From Bolinopsis microptera (lineage: Eukaryota > Ctenophora > Tentaculata > Lobata > Bolinopsidae), in NCBI RefSeq assembly GCF_026151205.1, contig NC_087074.1, forward strand, positions 18,264,712 to 18,328,711: 64,000 nucleotides of DNA, given 5' to 3'. The position numbers and the translations under genes were made by a program. This document shows, in pieces, positions 1-12,200 of the stretch. Below the pieces are notes generated by a model. The model ran no database searches, had not been told where the DNA came from, and saw nothing but the letters and a program-made list of their open reading frames with translations. Positions within the stretch are counted from its first letter, which is position 1. Each line of letters begins with the position of its first letter.

Positions 1-1143
1 AACATTAAAGTACAAAATAAAGTAAAAAGTTTTACAACAAATCATCACACATGTTTACAAAGTCAAAAGTATCATAAACTAATGAAAAAAGATAAATTAT
101 AAATATTTCCCCGCCAATATTACTAATTTATCAACTACAACTAATTTGGATATTATCAAATACATTGCATCATTACATTTTAAAACTAAATCCTATTTAT
201 ACTTTCCAGTTGTAGTACGAACATATATTAACACAATAATTTAAATTCCCTAGCTAACAGCGAAGCAAAAATAAAAATGGTTATGATAATACATTTTGAC
301 CATTTGATGATTCGAATTTTGAATTTGAATATAAATTTCAATTCAAATAATGGAATAGCAAATTAAATACAAAGTTGCTGCATTGTTAAGCTTAGAGTTT
401 AGTTTAAATACTTAATACACCGTTTGTATTTGTTTAACGGGTGGTACTTGCAAAATAGTTATTCCAAATATTAATGTATTGACCATTTACGAGTTAAACT
501 CTGTTCAGTGCCAAGTACGTTTTGATAGTTTTTTAATGGACTTATTAATTAACGGCTGGTGGTGGTGTCATCGTTTGTCGTACTCAAAACGTTTCGCGGT
601 TGCGAATGCCGGCCCATCGAGGAAAATCTTTTTACTTTGTATTTTAACCATTATAAAGTATGATTAGTCGGATATAGTACTGAGTTCAAACAGTCCCCGA
701 AACGAAAAAGCAAACATTCGATTTTTGTTTCGGCGACTGAATCGTTGATGGGCCGGCAAATATTTGTTGTCGAGTAGTGTTGAATACTCATATTAACATA
801 ATTATTGATTTAATTTAGGAATTGTATATAACTATCTTTGACCAAGTTTAATTGTTAATGAGAATGCACCCCAGGACTGGGCGCGCGCGGCGGCTTTGAT
901 GTTAGCGGCTACAAGCTTGAAGCTAGGCAGCTGCAGAAAAAACGCCGCGCGCGTTCACAGTTCAGCGTACGACTTTTCGTTTTTGATTTTACAAATGACA
1001 AAGCAACTTTTAATGATTATTAATGGAATTATCGGATATTTATAATTCAATATGTATTGATTCTTCTGTGGAAAATAAAAATTGTATTTTACTTAAATTG
1101 TATTTTACTTAAATTTATTTAACCAGCGCCCTCACATGACATG
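1..1143. other. Intergenic, no gene recognised
   Basis: AT-rich sequence with only short random open frames. The one structure I see is a pair of inverted segments around GCCGGCCCATC (about 608-626) and its reverse complement GATGGGCCGGC (about 746-760), roughly 130 bp apart, which could be the ends of a small MITE-like element. A GC-rich CGCGCGCGGCG patch lies near 881-960. No coding frame, tRNA or other RNA gene is recognisable. Confidence 0.6.
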
Positions 1144-1230
1144 TTGCTCTATCCAGAGCCCTTGCGCTTGCAATAGCGCGCGCCCGCCTCACGGCGGTAA
1201 AAAGGGCTCTAGCCATGAACCCACCCAACG

Positions 1231-1262
1231 ATTTTGGCACCACTCTACAGTGGTGCCAAAAT
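1231..1262. repeat. Perfect 14-bp-stem hairpin
   Basis: ATTTTGGCACCACT (1231-1244) is followed by a 4-base loop CTAC and its exact reverse complement (1249-1262). It lies inside the GC-rich inverted-repeat composite and is probably part of that element rather than a host terminator. Confidence 0.7.
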
Positions 1263-1413
1263 TACCCGCGCTTTTGTCCTCATATGCGACGTGTGTAGCC
1301 TTTCAGACATTGATTGCTTAAACGAGGTGTCGTACGTCAGTCGTCAACTCAAGATCGGGTGACAGGGGGCTGACCATGCCCGAACCTAATTGATCATTGA
1401 TTGGGTCTGAGGT

Positions 1414-1455
1414 CACGTGATTATGAGCCTATGAGGTCACGTGACTATGACGTCA
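1414..1455. promoter_or_regulatory. Two CACGTG E-boxes plus a CRE-like site
   Basis: A segment TGAGGTCACGTGA occurs twice, with CACGTG at 1414-1419 and 1438-1443, followed by a consensus cAMP-response palindrome TGACGTCA at 1448-1455. These are classic bHLH and CREB/ATF sites. They sit inside repeat DNA with no recognised gene nearby, so a promoter role is speculative. Confidence 0.35.
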
Positions 1456-2187
1456 CCAGACCTTGTCCTCTGTTTTCCGCTTATTGGACCAGGTGAGCTT
1501 GCATGCTTGTGAATGAAGGTGTAAGTACAGCTGTACTGTATTTTATACCTAATTAACCCCTATACACTGTCACTATGCACTATAGAAACCTGAAAAGTGG
1601 TTACTGCATACTGGAGGGAGAAGTGCCAAGACTACCTGCGCTACAAAGACGCTGTTGTCAGCACTGCGCACGCGCGCACGAACCTTCCCATCGGGGTTCG
1701 TGGATAGGTGCTTTTCTTGACTTGTGAAACAAGCGCGCCCGAAGTGGCGCGAAAGCACATGGTTAGGTGAACATGACATGCACAAGCTCATGCATTAGCG
1801 CGCGCTCGCTTGTAGGTTTACAACCTACCAGGACGCGCGCCGAGTTGGACTCGTCGACGGTCCTTCCAATATATGAACAGATATTTTACGAGTATCACCC
1901 GTTAAGCGCTCGCCGAAAGCGTGTCATGCGTAGCTTAGTGTCGTAGTAAAGCCCATGTAGTTAGTTAATTGACGATGTCAAACCGTTGCGTTTTGATCGA
2001 AAACCTGGTTTTAGCCTCCCCACTGTGCACAGCGTGGTGAGGCCCAACGGTGCATTTTGCCGATCTAACGATGAACAAAGTAGTTGCGACTTGGATGACT
2101 TCGCCGCTTCGACGCGCTGGTCGCAGAGCACGCAACGATCCATGGAAGGGTTGACATCGTCAATCAAGTTGCGACTTGCAAGACGTA

Positions 2188-2991
2188 TTATTTGATGCGC
2201 GGCGCGGCCCATGCCCAGTAGTGCAATAGTGCATCGCGCGGCGCTACAATATCAAACATGGTTAGGTGAAGGTAATAAACGTAAAGGTAATCGGTATTTA
2301 TTATATTAATCAATAATATATAATAACATCTATAAACAAAAGAGCACCTAAAGAGGCTCAGCAAAGTGCTGGCATATTTACGCTTACGAAGACTCATTCG
2401 TTCAATATGTCTCAAAGTAAATAAACTCCTCCATCCTACTCTATCTCTTGCTAAGTTCACTAAGTTGGTAAAATCATCTTCATTTTTCAAATAAATTTGT
2501 CTCTTAAATAGGTCCTTTTTTACAATAATATCATACAAATTAGTCCTGTGTCTACCCACTCGTCCCTTTAGTGTTTGACATCCTAGTGTAGCAAATAACA
2601 GAGACTGGTAGGCAGGCGTGTCGTTGTCACTGCGTAGAACATGACCTAGCATTGTCCACCGTGCCTTTTCCACTCTCTCGGAAAGGGGCCTGGTCTGGGT
2701 ACGAGCGTAGAGGGCCTTATTAGATATTGAGCTAGGCCAATAGATGTGTAGGATGCGCTTGAGGTGCTTCCTCTGAACAACATCTACAGACTCTAGAACA
2801 TGCTGAGGTACGGCCCAGCAGCAGCAGTTGTACAGGAGCACTGATACTACTAGTGAGTCGTAGAGTTTGATCTTTCTCTTCTCAGTTATTTGACTCCTCT
2901 CTGATCCCTGGCACCACAGCTTGTCAAATGACCAGAAGGCAGAGTTAGCTTTAATTAATAATGATTTTATTAAAAGCGCGGCCCAGGTCAT
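2188..2991 (-). pseudogene. 5'-truncated LINE reverse transcriptase fragment
   Basis: The open frame encodes only the C-terminal tail of a non-LTR retrotransposon polymerase. Recognisable pieces are SVLLYNCCCWAVPQHVLES, PLSERVEKARWTMLGHVLRS and GRVGRHRTNL. They align well with the tail of the larger LINE at 41.9-45.0 kb ([49 protein letters not shown]), so the two belong to related families. The reverse transcriptase catalytic core and the endonuclease are missing. Homology ends near 2380 and the remaining codons to the stop look non-coding. This is a typical 5'-truncated dead copy, bounded by the inverted repeats of the surrounding composite element. Confidence 0.75.
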
Positions 2992-3109
2992 GCATATGGT
3001 GGAACAATAAATTAATTTAATTGTAATAATTATCGTTCAACTAACCATGTGCTTTCGCGCCGTGAGGCGGGCGCGCGCCACTGCAAGCGCAAGGGCTCTG
3101 GATAGAGCA

Positions 3110-6100
3110 ATAATTATCGCTTAACCACAAATCTTCGTGCACTTCTGTAAGCGCGAGGGCTATAGTTTTATTATTTTCAGCACCAAAATTTATAAATTTT
3201 ATAATATTATTGAACTGTAAATATAGTGAAAAAGATAAAATTTAAAATTTGTCTCTCTAAAATTTGTTTTTCTTTATAAATTGGTTTATAATTTTAATTT
3301 GATTTAAACGAGATCAGAGATAATTGGAATTTTAACTTTTTCGGTAGTCTCTAAAAATTTTTGCTCATTTTAAATAGCAGTGTACCATTTTTTTAATTGT
3401 TGCATTCAGCGATAATTAAATTGTAAGGAGTATTCGAACAATACTATAATTATCAAGATTCAGCTGAAACATGTTTAAAATAATTTGATTACGGTCGGTT
3501 TGCCTCACCTTAACACATTTACCAGTTGAATTACATAATCGTCTTTTCTCAAACTATTGTCATTTCTTACTGCCTAATTCTTGGATTGTCTAAATAACCC
3601 CAGATAACTTAAGGAATAATTAAAAGCTTTGATTATTGGCCATGGCCATCAAATAATAACTGGTGGAATGGTTACATCAGTGTGCTGCGAGTTTTAGAAA
3701 GATGCCATAAAATATAAGTGTGCTTATTGGCTCTGATGCAATACCTTTCTAGATGATGTGATCAACCATGATACTGGACATCATATCAGCTCATGGTACT
3801 ACTAGTATTGACAATTCTCTTGAAGTTCTATACATTCATACTACAGATATTGGGCACAGGTATTCCGGATCATGCTGCATTGGGTCAGAAGGAAAACGAT
3901 AATTTGAAGTTGGAATATGGATTGACGATCTCGAATATCTGGTAGATATTGCCAAACTGAAACATCAGACAGCATACTGTGCCTTTAATTATGGGTTGAA
4001 TTATGGGTCGAATACCAACAACTAATAAGATTAGTCCTGTATATCAGCACTATTTGATAGACCTTTCTTTTAGAAACCTGCAGAAAGCTCATTGCATTAC
4101 CAGTCAAAGAAGGATGTCTAAGAATAGAGGATCAACAAGAATTTCGCCGCGGTAACACCACGCACGATCAAATTTCCCTACTGCCTACAATGTTATTGTT
4201 CTACTTTATTGTATCCCAGAGTGGTGTTTGGCGCACGTGATAATCTTTTATATTATATTTATATTAGGCGTGCAGAACTTGAAAAATTCTGCGCGCATCT
4301 GAGGTGTCGCCGTCGATCTGTATGTGGTTTGGTTGTAGATCATTTCATACTTTGCGCGGTTTTGTTTCGTGTTAATAGCAATAATGATGCGTATCATGTC
4401 ACCGGTCACGTCATATTACTGCATCGTATGCCAACTTTATTGACTTGTGACTGTAATAAAATATTCTGCCTCGTCTTAGTTATTATTTTTATCTAATATA
4501 AGAATATAAACTAATACATTTTGATGCTTACTCGACACATCTATACTTATAGCACCATCGATTTTCGAGCCTTTTATTTGATATACGATTCTTTAAAAGC
4601 AAACCGCAATGTTGATATTAGCTTCTTGAATGTAAATGTAAAGTAACATCTGTTCTCAACTATGTATTCCTATGCTTTTTACCATTCAGTGTCGATTAAC
4701 TGTATAATAATCAGCCTCGAGTTTATCAGCTGATATCATAATTTTTTTTTTTTTGACTTGCTGAATTTTATCACTCGGTAATTAATTAAGCTTGTCTCAC
4801 CAAAATAACACTTAAATTTATGATTGATCCGTGTGTAACAGTCGTCAAGCACCAAAAACTGGTTGCTATGCCTGTAATTAATTAACACATAACTGGCGTC
4901 GCGCGCGCAAAATATACTCCTTTTATACACAGAATTATAGGGGAGTGGTCTATATTGCGAAGGAGCAGACTTTTGTCGACATCGTAGGACCGTCGGGCCA
5001 CCTCATATATCCAAACCCGATTACTTATTCCCTACGATCTTTTTGCCTTCGGCAAGAGTAGGGAAAAAAATTGAAATTTTGTTGCCATTACAATGAATAT
5101 TAATATTATTTACTATTTGTAAGTCTCTGCACTTTACTATGTATGCTACCTGGGGTCAGGGCCGGGCTAAACGGAAATTATCTTTAATTATCTATTGGAG
5201 TGGGCTGGTGGCTTGAGTCAATGGTTTAAAGTTGTATTTGGTATTTAAGGAAGCAATGATGGTAGAGATACTTAATATCTTGGCCTGCGAAATCTCGTAG
5301 TTTACCCAAAGTGCCTAAGGTGCAGTTGGTACAAAGAGAAACTTTAAGGTAAGATCAAGTTTCTACTAGTACCTGTACCTTGTCAATCAAGGTTAAGATG
5401 CACAACTTTATCTCTGACAACTGAGTACAAGGGTTAAATAAAATCATTACCTTTTTGTAATGCATACAAATTACACAAACATCAATTTAGTACTCTTAAT
5501 TGTTATATACAGGTAAGTACTGGTTTTTGACTGAAAAAATGTGTGATCGAACACATGCACAATTAATATAGGAGGCCTTGCAGTCTGATGTGCTGAGCTG
5601 TTAACATTCTTCTGGTTCCCCTCAACTTAATAATTGTGGTTTTCTATATTAATCAATGTCTAAAAAATATAATATATATGAGTTTAAAAAAATTAAAATT
5701 GTCTTTTTTGAATAAAATTCATGTACAGTATGTTGAATTGGATCTGCCAGACAATTGTTGAAACGATATAAAATTAATATTAAGTGTCCATTGCATTCAC
5801 AACTCAAGGTCACGGCACATTCTAATGATTTTATTTTATGCATTTATTTACATTGAAGACAATGTCAGATTTTTTTTCCTGAATAGACTGAATTAGAATG
5901 AATAGACTCATTGATGACAATTTTCTAACGAAGGTAATAGATACATCAATAGACATAAAGTCCTGTGAATCTTATCTAAATCTATTCATTCTGCAGTATC
6001 AGTCGACAACTAAGTAACCCTATTATGCAAGAACTACTGTAGAAATCACATGGTGTTAGCAATTATGACAAATGATATTACAGTAGCAGTACCAGTATGA

Positions 6101-6255
6101 GTGCCTTTGACAGTTCTAACTAACAAAATAGTGACAGGTTTTTTTTAATCGTTACCTTAAGAGGAGCGAAAAGATTAAATAGAATTCATGTTGAAATGCC
6201 TTTGGCATTAATTCTTGCTCAATAATTGGTTAACATGTAATATTATATTATAATA
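3110..6255. other. Intergenic, no gene recognised
   Basis: AT-rich sequence with no convincing coding frame on either strand. The longest open frame (4209-4496, +) has no recognisable motif and a low-complexity hydrophobic tail. The phrase ACTAATACATTTTGATGCTT near 4511 also occurs in the 117-bp tandem array at 9.5-9.8 kb, so part of this stretch is repeat-derived. Confidence 0.5.
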
Positions 6256-6622
6256 CAGGGTGGCCTAAAAGTAACTACCCACAGTGAGGAGATCACTGAT
6301 TAAGTGTTGGGATCAAGTATCCACCAGATCTTTAAATGATCATAACTCGGCTTAATTGTGAACAATCAACAAAACTGAAATTTTGGGAAATCACTTGAAT
6401 TATCAAACCAAATGTGTCTATAAACTTTGTAGTTCCTAGCTCAAAGTGTTCTCACTGTATGGCGACAATAGTGAAAAAGAGGGAGTGGCGTGCCACACCC
6501 TCTGTAATCAATGAAATTTTGCGAAACTTTCAGAAATTCTAAGTTTTTGTGAAATTTTTGTGAAACGAATTACGTGAGTTGTTAAAGGGTTTCATGTGGG
6601 TAGTTACTCTTGGGCCACCCTG
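6256..6622. mobile_element. MITE with TA target duplication (Tc1/mariner-type ends)
   Basis: The 367-bp element begins CAGGGTGGCCTAAAAGTAAC and ends with the near-perfect reverse complement GTTACTCTTGGGCCACCCTG. It is flanked on both sides by TA. A TIR starting CAGGG with a TA duplication is typical of non-autonomous Tc1/mariner-like elements. No transposase frame is present. Confidence 0.75.
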
Positions 6623-7110
6623 TACATACTATCAATTATAAAATTTTGCAACCAAAATTTTAAATATGAGGCTTCCATGATATACTAATTACAACACTAC
6701 AAATCTATTACATTTATTGAGAAAATTATGTAATGTAACGCGATGGAGGTTCTTTAAGCGGGCAATTCCAGTCCAAACCCTGGAAACATGACATAAAGGA
6801 TTTGTTTTACTTGTTGCATGAAAAGCACTAATACAGAGGGTGTCATTAAAATTAAAATTCTTTGATGCTGCCTGGAAATATTTGTATTTCTGAATTATTG
6901 ACTTTCAAGAAAACAATAAGTTCACCATGTTCTTGATCATTATAGGTCTGAATTAAATGATATCTACACATTGTTTGTGTTTTAAAAGAAATTTAGTTTT
7001 TTCTGCTGAGATAATACTTACAATTTAGAGCTAAGATTCAAATTTTGTTTGATAGTTTGTTGGTTTATTTTCAGTTATCTCATTTTCTAATTTCCCTACT
7101 TCATATTCAG
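6623..7110 (+). promoter_or_regulatory. CLP1 upstream region with 5'UTR splice acceptor
   Basis: About 490 bp upstream of CLP1 without coding potential. A strong acceptor (polypyrimidine tract, then TTCATATTCAG ending at 7110) lies 8 bases before the CLP1 start codon. The first coding exon is therefore probably preceded by a non-coding exon that I could not locate. No TATA box is obvious. Confidence 0.4.
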
Positions 7111-7118
7111 GTAACAAC

Positions 7119-8399
7119 ATGCCAACTGACAACAAAAAAGAATCTGAACCCACTGACACAATTGTGATCACTAGTGAGTGTGAACTAAGATTTGAAGTAG
7201 AGAGCGATGAAGTTTCACTTGTGCTTGTGGATGGTCAAGCAGAAATCTTTGGAACAGAGATTCCTCAAAATAAAGTTTACAAGTTTGTTGCTGGGTTGAG
7301 CATTGCAGTATTTTCATGGAGGGGGTGCCGACTGAAGATTACTGGTAATTGTTCTCGGTACATCAGTAAACAGACTCCAATGGTAGTTTATTTGCAGACT
7401 CATGGTGCACTCCAACAAATGCGCAACAATGCAGAAAGGGATGATAAAGACGGTCCCAGAATCTTGGTGGTTGGTCCTCAAGATGTAGGCAAATCAACAC
7501 TTTGCAGACTACTTTGCAACTATGCTGTAAGAATGAAGCAACAGCCTGTGTATGTCGACTTGGATGTGGGACAAGGTTGTATTGGAATACCTGGATCTAT
7601 TGGTGCACTTGTGCTAGAGCGTCAAGCTGATGTTGAGGAGGGATTCACTGAGCAACTGCCTATTGTGTATCATTTTGGGTACTACTTCCCTGATGCAAAC
7701 TGGGCTCTTTACAATGAACTGGCTAAGAAAATTGCAGAAGATATTGAAAAGAGGTCTGAGTTCTCCCAAAAAGCCAGGCACAGTGGATTTGTTGTTAACA
7801 CATGTGGTTATGTTACAGGTGACGGATATAAGTTCATTAAAGAAGCAGTAGATATCTTTAAAATCAATTGTATTTTGGTTATTGATCATGAGCGGGTGTT
7901 CAATGATCTTCAGCGTGATATTCCTGAAGATAAAGCAACATCGATTCTTCTCCCTAAAAGTGGAGGTGTCATTAAAAGGAATGGACCCTGTAGGAAACGT
8001 ACTCGGGAAAGCAGAGTTAAGCAATATTTCTATGGTTTCCGACGCCCACTTAACCCATTTGTGTTCAACATTGGTTTCGATGATATACAAATCTATAAAA
8101 TAGGCTCTCTTGAGATCAGTGATTCATTGCTTCCAATCAACAAAGTTACTGACATTAAAAACAAACTGAATTGCGTGAAAATTGAAATTGATAATGAGTT
8201 ACTGCACACAGTTCTGAGTCTGGTGTTTGGTGAGCCTCCAGATCTGCTCTGCTCCACAGTAGCCGGGTTCATCGTCGTCAAAGATGTTGACATGGAGAAC
8301 AGGCAACTCAACGTTCTGGCTCCTGCACCCCATCCCCTAACTCATAATATCTGCCTGTGGAGTGACACAAAGTATAACGATGAGGGTTCTATCAGTTAG
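7119..8399 (+). CDS. CLP1: CLP1, polynucleotide 5'-hydroxyl kinase of pre-mRNA 3'-end processing
   Basis: 426 residues, matching the roughly 425 of animal CLP1. Family knowledge: CLP1 is a nuclear subunit of cleavage factor II and the tRNA splicing endonuclease complex, and phosphorylates RNA 5'-hydroxyls. Seen here: an N-terminal domain (about 1-110) with ELRFEVES and AEIFGTE, then a Walker A loop GPQDVGKST at 119-127, the YVDLDVGQG segment around 145-153, VVNTCGYVTGDGY, LLPKSGGV, EYFYGFR-like QYFYGFRRPL and a C-terminal domain with STVAGFIVV and LAPAPHPL. The P-loop lysine and serine are present, so kinase activity is plausible. The coding region has no intron, but an acceptor just upstream implies a 5'UTR intron. 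It lies 0.9 kb before the UBE2Q-like gene on the same strand. Identification is very secure. Confidence 0.97.
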   Translation: MPTDNKKESEPTDTIVITSECELRFEVESDEVSLVLVDGQAEIFGTEIPQNKVYKFVAGLSIAVFSWRGCRLKITGNCSRYISKQTPMVVYLQTHGALQQMRNNAERDDKDGPRILVVGPQDVGKSTLCRLLCNYAVRMKQQPVYVDLDVGQGCIGIPGSIGALVLERQADVEEGFTEQLPIVYHFGYYFPDANWALYNELAKKIAEDIEKRSEFSQKARHSGFVVNTCGYVTGDGYKFIKEAVDIFKINCILVIDHERVFNDLQRDIPEDKATSILLPKSGGVIKRNGPCRKRTRESRVKQYFYGFRRPLNPFVFNIGFDDIQIYKIGSLEISDSLLPINKVTDIKNKLNCVKIEIDNELLHTVLSLVFGEPPDLLCSTVAGFIVVKDVDMENRQLNVLAPAPHPLTHNICLWSDTKYNDEGSIS

Positions 8400-9280
8400 G
8401 TACAACTGTACAAGAGCTCCTGGCCCTGGGGGGTCTTGAAACTGAATAAGCTGCTATTTCTTAGATTAACAGTTAACTAAGTGAAAAGAAGTAAAGGTGT
8501 CTGATAAATCAATTGGTAATATTATAACATTACGGTGTAATACGATATCATGTACGTGTACTTTCTATCCTGAATCCTATTTCTCCAATCATATAATGGA
8601 CTTGAGAAATGAGTAAAAGGTGATAAACTGAAATTCGATCTAGCAAATATTATTTCTTCATACTAGACGTTGCCGTGGATATGTGTCCAGACACTGTGTA
8701 TTATTGTTTATCTCTTCAGTAATGACCATTACTAATATGAATTTTTGATGTAATTTAGGCTTACCTTCTTGATTTGATCAGAGACGCTACACAGTTGCAC
8801 TGCACTCATGCACTGTTCGAAATTATTTCCAAACCTGCCGTAAAATGATATTTTGCTCATTGGAGTCTGGATTATCATATCAGAAATCGTTTTTCCGAAA
8901 GTCTGTAATGTTTTTCCGAGAGTCTGTAAATAATTCTTGAAAAAATCAATCAATACCTATAATACAATTGGGATTGACAATGTTTGTATACTGAAAATTT
9001 CAATTATTATTTTACAAGTTGTATTTTTATCATTGATCGCCGTCGTTTTCCTTGTTTCTTTTGAATCTATAGTAATGATGCTAACTTTCTCTAAAGGTTT
9101 GGTTTTAAATTTACAAAATCACGCTGACTATGTATTAATCTCTTGTGACGCAAGAAATGTCCAGAATGCGCAATGCAAGTTTAAATTTAATCTGATCTCT
9201 GAATCTGTTCCTTATTTTTCATTACACTCAACTCAACTGAACAAATTTTACACGACTCTCCACTGTATTCTCCAAGGGCC
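8400..9280. other. CLP1 3' flank / UBE2Q-like 5' flank
   Basis: About 880 bp between two same-strand genes. It must hold the CLP1 3'UTR and the promoter or 5'UTR of the UBE2Q-like gene. I see no canonical AATAAA close to the CLP1 stop and no clear promoter motif. The short open frames here show no recognisable domain. Confidence 0.4.
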
Positions 9281-12200
9281 ATGAATATAATGTCAAAGAG
9301 CAAGAAAGCAAAGACGGCATGTCCCAACAGTACCACAAGAAACCCCATGGTTAATGACGTCAGAGAGCGCAGATTGATGAAAGAACTTCAAGACATCACT
9401 AACAATGCCACTACCTTCACCGTGGACCTGGTAAACGACAATCTTTTCGAGTGGCACGTAAGTATTATCTCATGTACCTTACTCGGGAATATTATGACTG
9501 GGATAAAGTGGTGGGTTTTGGAAAATTCCGCCATATTTTTCCCGGTCATTAATTTTCCCAGTCATAAATTAACCCGCTATAATGTTCCCGAGTAAGGTAA
9601 ACTAATATTAATACATTTTGATGCTTGGTGGGTTTTGGAAAATTCCGCCATATTTTTCCCGGTCATTAATTTTCCCAGTCATAAATTAACCCGCTATAAT
9701 GTTCCCGAGTAAGGTAAACTAATATTAATACATTTTGATGCTTGGTGGGTTTTGGAAAATTCCGCCATATTTTTCCCGGTCATTAATTTTCCCAGTCATA
9801 AATTAACCCGCTATAATATTCCCGAGTAAGGTACATTGTTTGAACTGTACACCCTTTTTGTTAATTTCTAAAGCCACAAACAGTGGTCACTTATCCAGCA
9901 TATGTTATTCGGGATACTGTGCGATTGTTTAAAAAGAGTGGTAATACGAGCCTTTTAAATTCTATAGATATTGTAAAACAGGTATAATAACACCACACGG
10001 TTGTTTTAAAAGTTGCCCCAGTGACCTCGTACCCTGTATCCATTTTAAAGTATATTAATCTCGAGACAACAGGCGATTATGTTGGAAATTCAAAGTGATC
10101 TTATCGTCGCATCTCCAGGCTTATTGTCCCACGCCATCTCTCGCTTGTAGAAATGAGTAGACCGGGTACACTTTTTTGTTGGGTGAGATTGAAATAATGT
10201 AAACGGTGTATTTTATATTTCTCCCGGTATCTTGTCACGTACTTCAAAATCACGAGAGGCTCGTGGTTTAAAAGGTTCTGGGGTTCTGGAGTTAATGTTA
10301 AATGGTTCTCGAGGCAAGACGATTATTTACTATTTAGTTTGAGTTAATGTTTGAGTATGACAACGTTAAAATTCGACAAATTACATGGTTGTGAGTTGTG
10401 ACGTAACAACTTCCTTTATTGATTAAATAGACTTAAATACGGAGAGCTGCATAACTGCAAACTAATGGCGTTATAACTTCATAACCTCAAAAGCAGTTGG
10501 ACACACCAAATACGGTCGAACTGTGCACGATTAGCTGTCCCCCTCTGCAAATATATATTATATGTGATGTAATATCATATCATTTACACTTTTGTCTGCA
10601 TATTTGATGCCCGAGTAAATTGAAATAGTGATTAGTGGGCGTCCGATATTTTATTCCCATCCTGCATCATCCTACGACAAAACTTGTTCTACGACATACG
10701 GATGTAATTAATTGTCTCGTATTTCGTATCTTTATACAGTAAGAATTAGGATGATATATGTATGTGGTAGGATTTAATAATAAAGTCTCCCATGATATCT
10801 GAAGCCTGTATTAAATTATTAATTTTTATTAGTGGTCTGGTCTTTCTGTATCGCTTAGTGCATTTTAATGAATTCTGATAGTTGGAATTAAGATTTCTCA
10901 GAAACTAGCATCATCAAGTTGCGGTCAAATTGCTAATATCAGCATCAAAAAGCTTTACCATATCGAGTGCCGGCTCCCGTCTCGTCTGACAGATCAATTT
11001 CCACTATTGGTCCACCCCCAGTTTGGAGAAATACAAAATTGTGCATGCTAAGAACCATTTAAACACTAAATCTTTGTTCTTTCATAAACTCAAGAATGGA
11101 GTCTAACATCTAGAGTGTAGACTCTAGATTCTAGAAACATATTGTAACCTCCCCACATATAGCTCATGTAAATAATTCCAACATTGCACTTACAGGTACC
11201 TTCTGATTGCTGGTGTATGTACAGGGGGGGGGGGTTCGGAAAGATATCTACCCCCTCCGCGCTGGTATCTACCCGAATTTCGAGCGTGGAAATGCGGTCG
11301 AAACCAATACCCTTACTACTAATTAACATTTAACAGACATCCAAGTAATGTAACCTTGGTTCTTACCTTAATTTATTTTCTTCAGTAGAAAGTGTGTATA
11401 GAAATCTTACTACATAGTTTCGAGTGTATTTCTACAGTCCCATTTCGACGGGACCGCTAGCATTATCAGCCCTATGAGGTATTCTTGTACCAAATGACAC
11501 GCGTCACAGAGGTCACTTGCGCCGTAATACCATTGAATGCAATCTTTCGAAATGCAGGTTTTGATAGTTTGATGGTTTGTAATTTTAAACACCGACAATC
11601 ATTAACACTGTTTCAGAAATATCACTGAATTTAATATAACGTCACGGCATGATAGTTACTCGCTGGTCTTGTAAAAGTTTCCATTCGTGTTGAACGCATA
11701 ATAATATCACATATATTTCAGATCAGGTAATATAATTCTTACATCATATAAATTATTAAGTTATTATATCATTCATCAGAGCGGAGACTCTCTCATCTTA
11801 CTGCAGTAGCCACAGAGTTTCTGGTTATAGAGTGTCGCAGAGTTGCAGACACTAATAATACAATTGGCAAGCAATAGGCATCAAAATAATATATAATCTC
11901 GCAGCAGAAGTGAATTTTAAGTACACGCGCTGTACACCTGTGTCTGATAGCTCTGTGTATTTATGTAATTTATGCAATTTAAGGGACCTCCGCGTCCGTG
12001 TGTGTTTTGGTTCTTGGTTAGTGTAGCTGAGATCTTTAAATATGTATATGGATTACCATGGTTACGTCACCATGGTTACGTCACCATGGTTACGTCACTT
12101 ACCCGGGAGAGCAAATTAGGTCAGATTGTAACGAACCCGTCACAGCTTACCGTTTTATTACAATGTAGGTCTCGATTTTCGATCCGTTATTAAAAGCACG

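Larger units (their letters stand above)
1144..3109. repeat. GC-rich inverted-repeat composite element
   Basis: About 52 bp at 1144-1195, starting TGCTCTATCCAGAGCCCTTG, recurs as its reverse complement at 3058-3109 with few differences. The two arms bracket about 1.9 kb that includes a decayed LINE fragment. The left half also holds a perfect hairpin (1231-1262) and a block near 1811-1905 that recurs near 62,106-62,160 (CAACCTACCAGGACGCGCGC). This indicates a dispersed repeat family with copies at both ends of the window. The class of element is not clear. Confidence 0.6.

Noticed and set aside
4209-4496. 95-codon open frame
   Set aside because: No recognisable domain, no splice signals, in repeat-rich DNA.
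7614-8311. Minus-strand and alternate plus-strand frames inside CLP1
   Set aside because: They overlap the conserved CLP1 frame and show no motifs.
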